A stretch of DNA of 64,000 nt. It comes from Campylorhamphus procurvoides. Its lineage: Eukaryota > Chordata > Aves > Passeriformes > Dendrocolaptidae. Of the stretch, positions 63,172 through 64,000 are shown one piece after another (position 1 is the stretch's first letter; each line of letters starts with the position of its first letter). The translations under genes and the position numbers were made by a program. The notes under the pieces are model-generated. The model had not been told where the DNA came from. It searched no databases and saw only the letters and a list, made by a program, of their open reading frames with translations. The stretch spans positions 124,001 to 188,000 of the forward strand of contig WBMV01009271.1 in NCBI GenBank assembly GCA_013396655.1, in the 5' to 3' direction.

Positions 63172-64000
63172 CTGTAAGAATTTTCTTTGTATTCCTTAAT
63201 GCATCCAGTTATAAAAGCCCAGCATCATCGGAACCAGTGGTCTGCATTATTCGTCTTCATACCTGGAGTAGCAGAGGATTTGGAAGAAAAGGAGAAAAAA
63301 AATTCCATCAATAACTGAACACCAATAATTTGGAATAACAAATTTTACTTGACATGAACTGGAAACTTTTTCTAAAACTTGACAGTACACCACTGCAACT
63401 GGGAATTTGGCAGGACTGTGGGACGTAATCTCTCAAGGTTAATGAACACTAAACAGAATGCCAAATAATGATATATGTTAAAGTTGAAAGTATGAATGTT
63501 ATTGATGTACTTGCACTAAGACACACAAAAAACCAAAAACAACAGGAGAACATTTTCTCTTAATATAAGAAATATGATGTGCAGGTAAGTAACCTAAGTT
63601 TTTCCTACTCCCCAAATCTGACACAACCTGCATTTCTCTACTTCAAAGAGCCACAGTAAAATTAAATCTAGGACACTATCATACTTCTTAGGGATTCAAA
63701 ATATGGAGTGGCTGAGAACCATAGAGCAACTCCCCTCAAAAGGCTCTGCAGGTCTGCTCCCTGCCATGGTTCTGGCATTCCCTTCATCCTACATGCTCTC
63801 ATTGGATCAGAGAGGCAGTAACAGCAACTCTGCTCACAAAATATCCTGTTTGGTGAGGAAGCCTCTTCATATGACTCCACAATTAGCTGCATTACTACCC
63901 AATAAAAACCTTCAGAGAAAAGGGAATAAAAACAATGCATCAGACTCTCCTGTCCATAGCCTTGAACAAGATTTGTCTCCTACTAGAAATATGAACAGAA
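63172..64000 (-). other. ADGRL2: Intron before the ADGRL2 start-codon exon (partial)
   Basis: This is sequence upstream of the start-codon exon in transcript orientation. The acceptor is TTCTTACAG, but the 30 bases before it are purine-rich (AAAGAAAA) and the pyrimidine tract is short. A 90-codon open frame on the minus strand at 63668-63940 has no recognisable domain and looks like chance. I see no promoter element or repeat here. Confidence 0.7.

Noticed and set aside
63668..63940. 90-codon minus-strand open frame as an upstream ADGRL2 exon
   Set aside because: It does not resemble any latrophilin sequence and would lie upstream of the signal peptide, where only 5' UTR is expected.
1..64000. 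Prokaryotic-type systems, CRISPR arrays, tRNA or rRNA genes, endogenous retroviruses
   Set aside because: No regularly spaced repeats, tRNA box motifs, rRNA segments, LTR pairs or retroviral-type reading frames were seen on either strand.

Overview
The window is vertebrate nuclear DNA, most likely from a bird. It is AT-rich (I estimate 36-38% GC by eye), has no operons or dense genes, and carries exons with canonical GT-AG splice sites. Interspersed repeats are very sparse. The one unmistakable transposon is a 5'-truncated CR1 LINE tail at 8454-8560, ending in the ATTCTATG-type 3' end typical of bird and reptile CR1. A CR1 tail in a repeat-poor background points to a bird rather than a mammal or a squamate. 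I cannot name the species.

Only one gene can be supported: the 5' coding part of ADGRL2 (latrophilin-2, an adhesion GPCR), on the minus strand. The start-codon exon (63090-63171) encodes the signal peptide and ends one base into a glycine codon. After a 53,797-bp intron (63089 down to 9293), a 214-bp exon (9079-9292) completes that glycine and encodes the N-terminal part of the rhamnose-binding lectin (RBL) domain. The splice phases fit exactly: 1 base + (2 + 70 codons + 2 bases). The exon carrying the rest of the lectin domain, which should start with the Cys-Asn-Asn motif, is not recognisable in 1-9078 and presumably lies beyond the left edge. Sequence 63172-64000 is the intron before the start-codon exon.

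Everything else is intron. It holds homopolymer tracts, short AT microsatellites, two imperfect tandem duplications (33293-33364 and 35025-35110), several perfect short inverted repeats (10228-10247; the pair at 23784-23847) and two clear G-quadruplex motifs (21076-21104 on the plus strand; 33131-33146 on the minus strand). GC- and CpG-enriched patches occur near 11.3-11.8, 14.65, 19.1, 21.6, 33.1, 45.1, 47.6, 52.6 and 59.8 kb. Some may be regulatory or alternative-exon sequence, but nothing in the sequence alone proves this. The remaining open reading frames are of a length expected by chance and resemble no protein family I recognise. I found no tRNA, rRNA, CRISPR array, integrated virus or novel multi-gene system.
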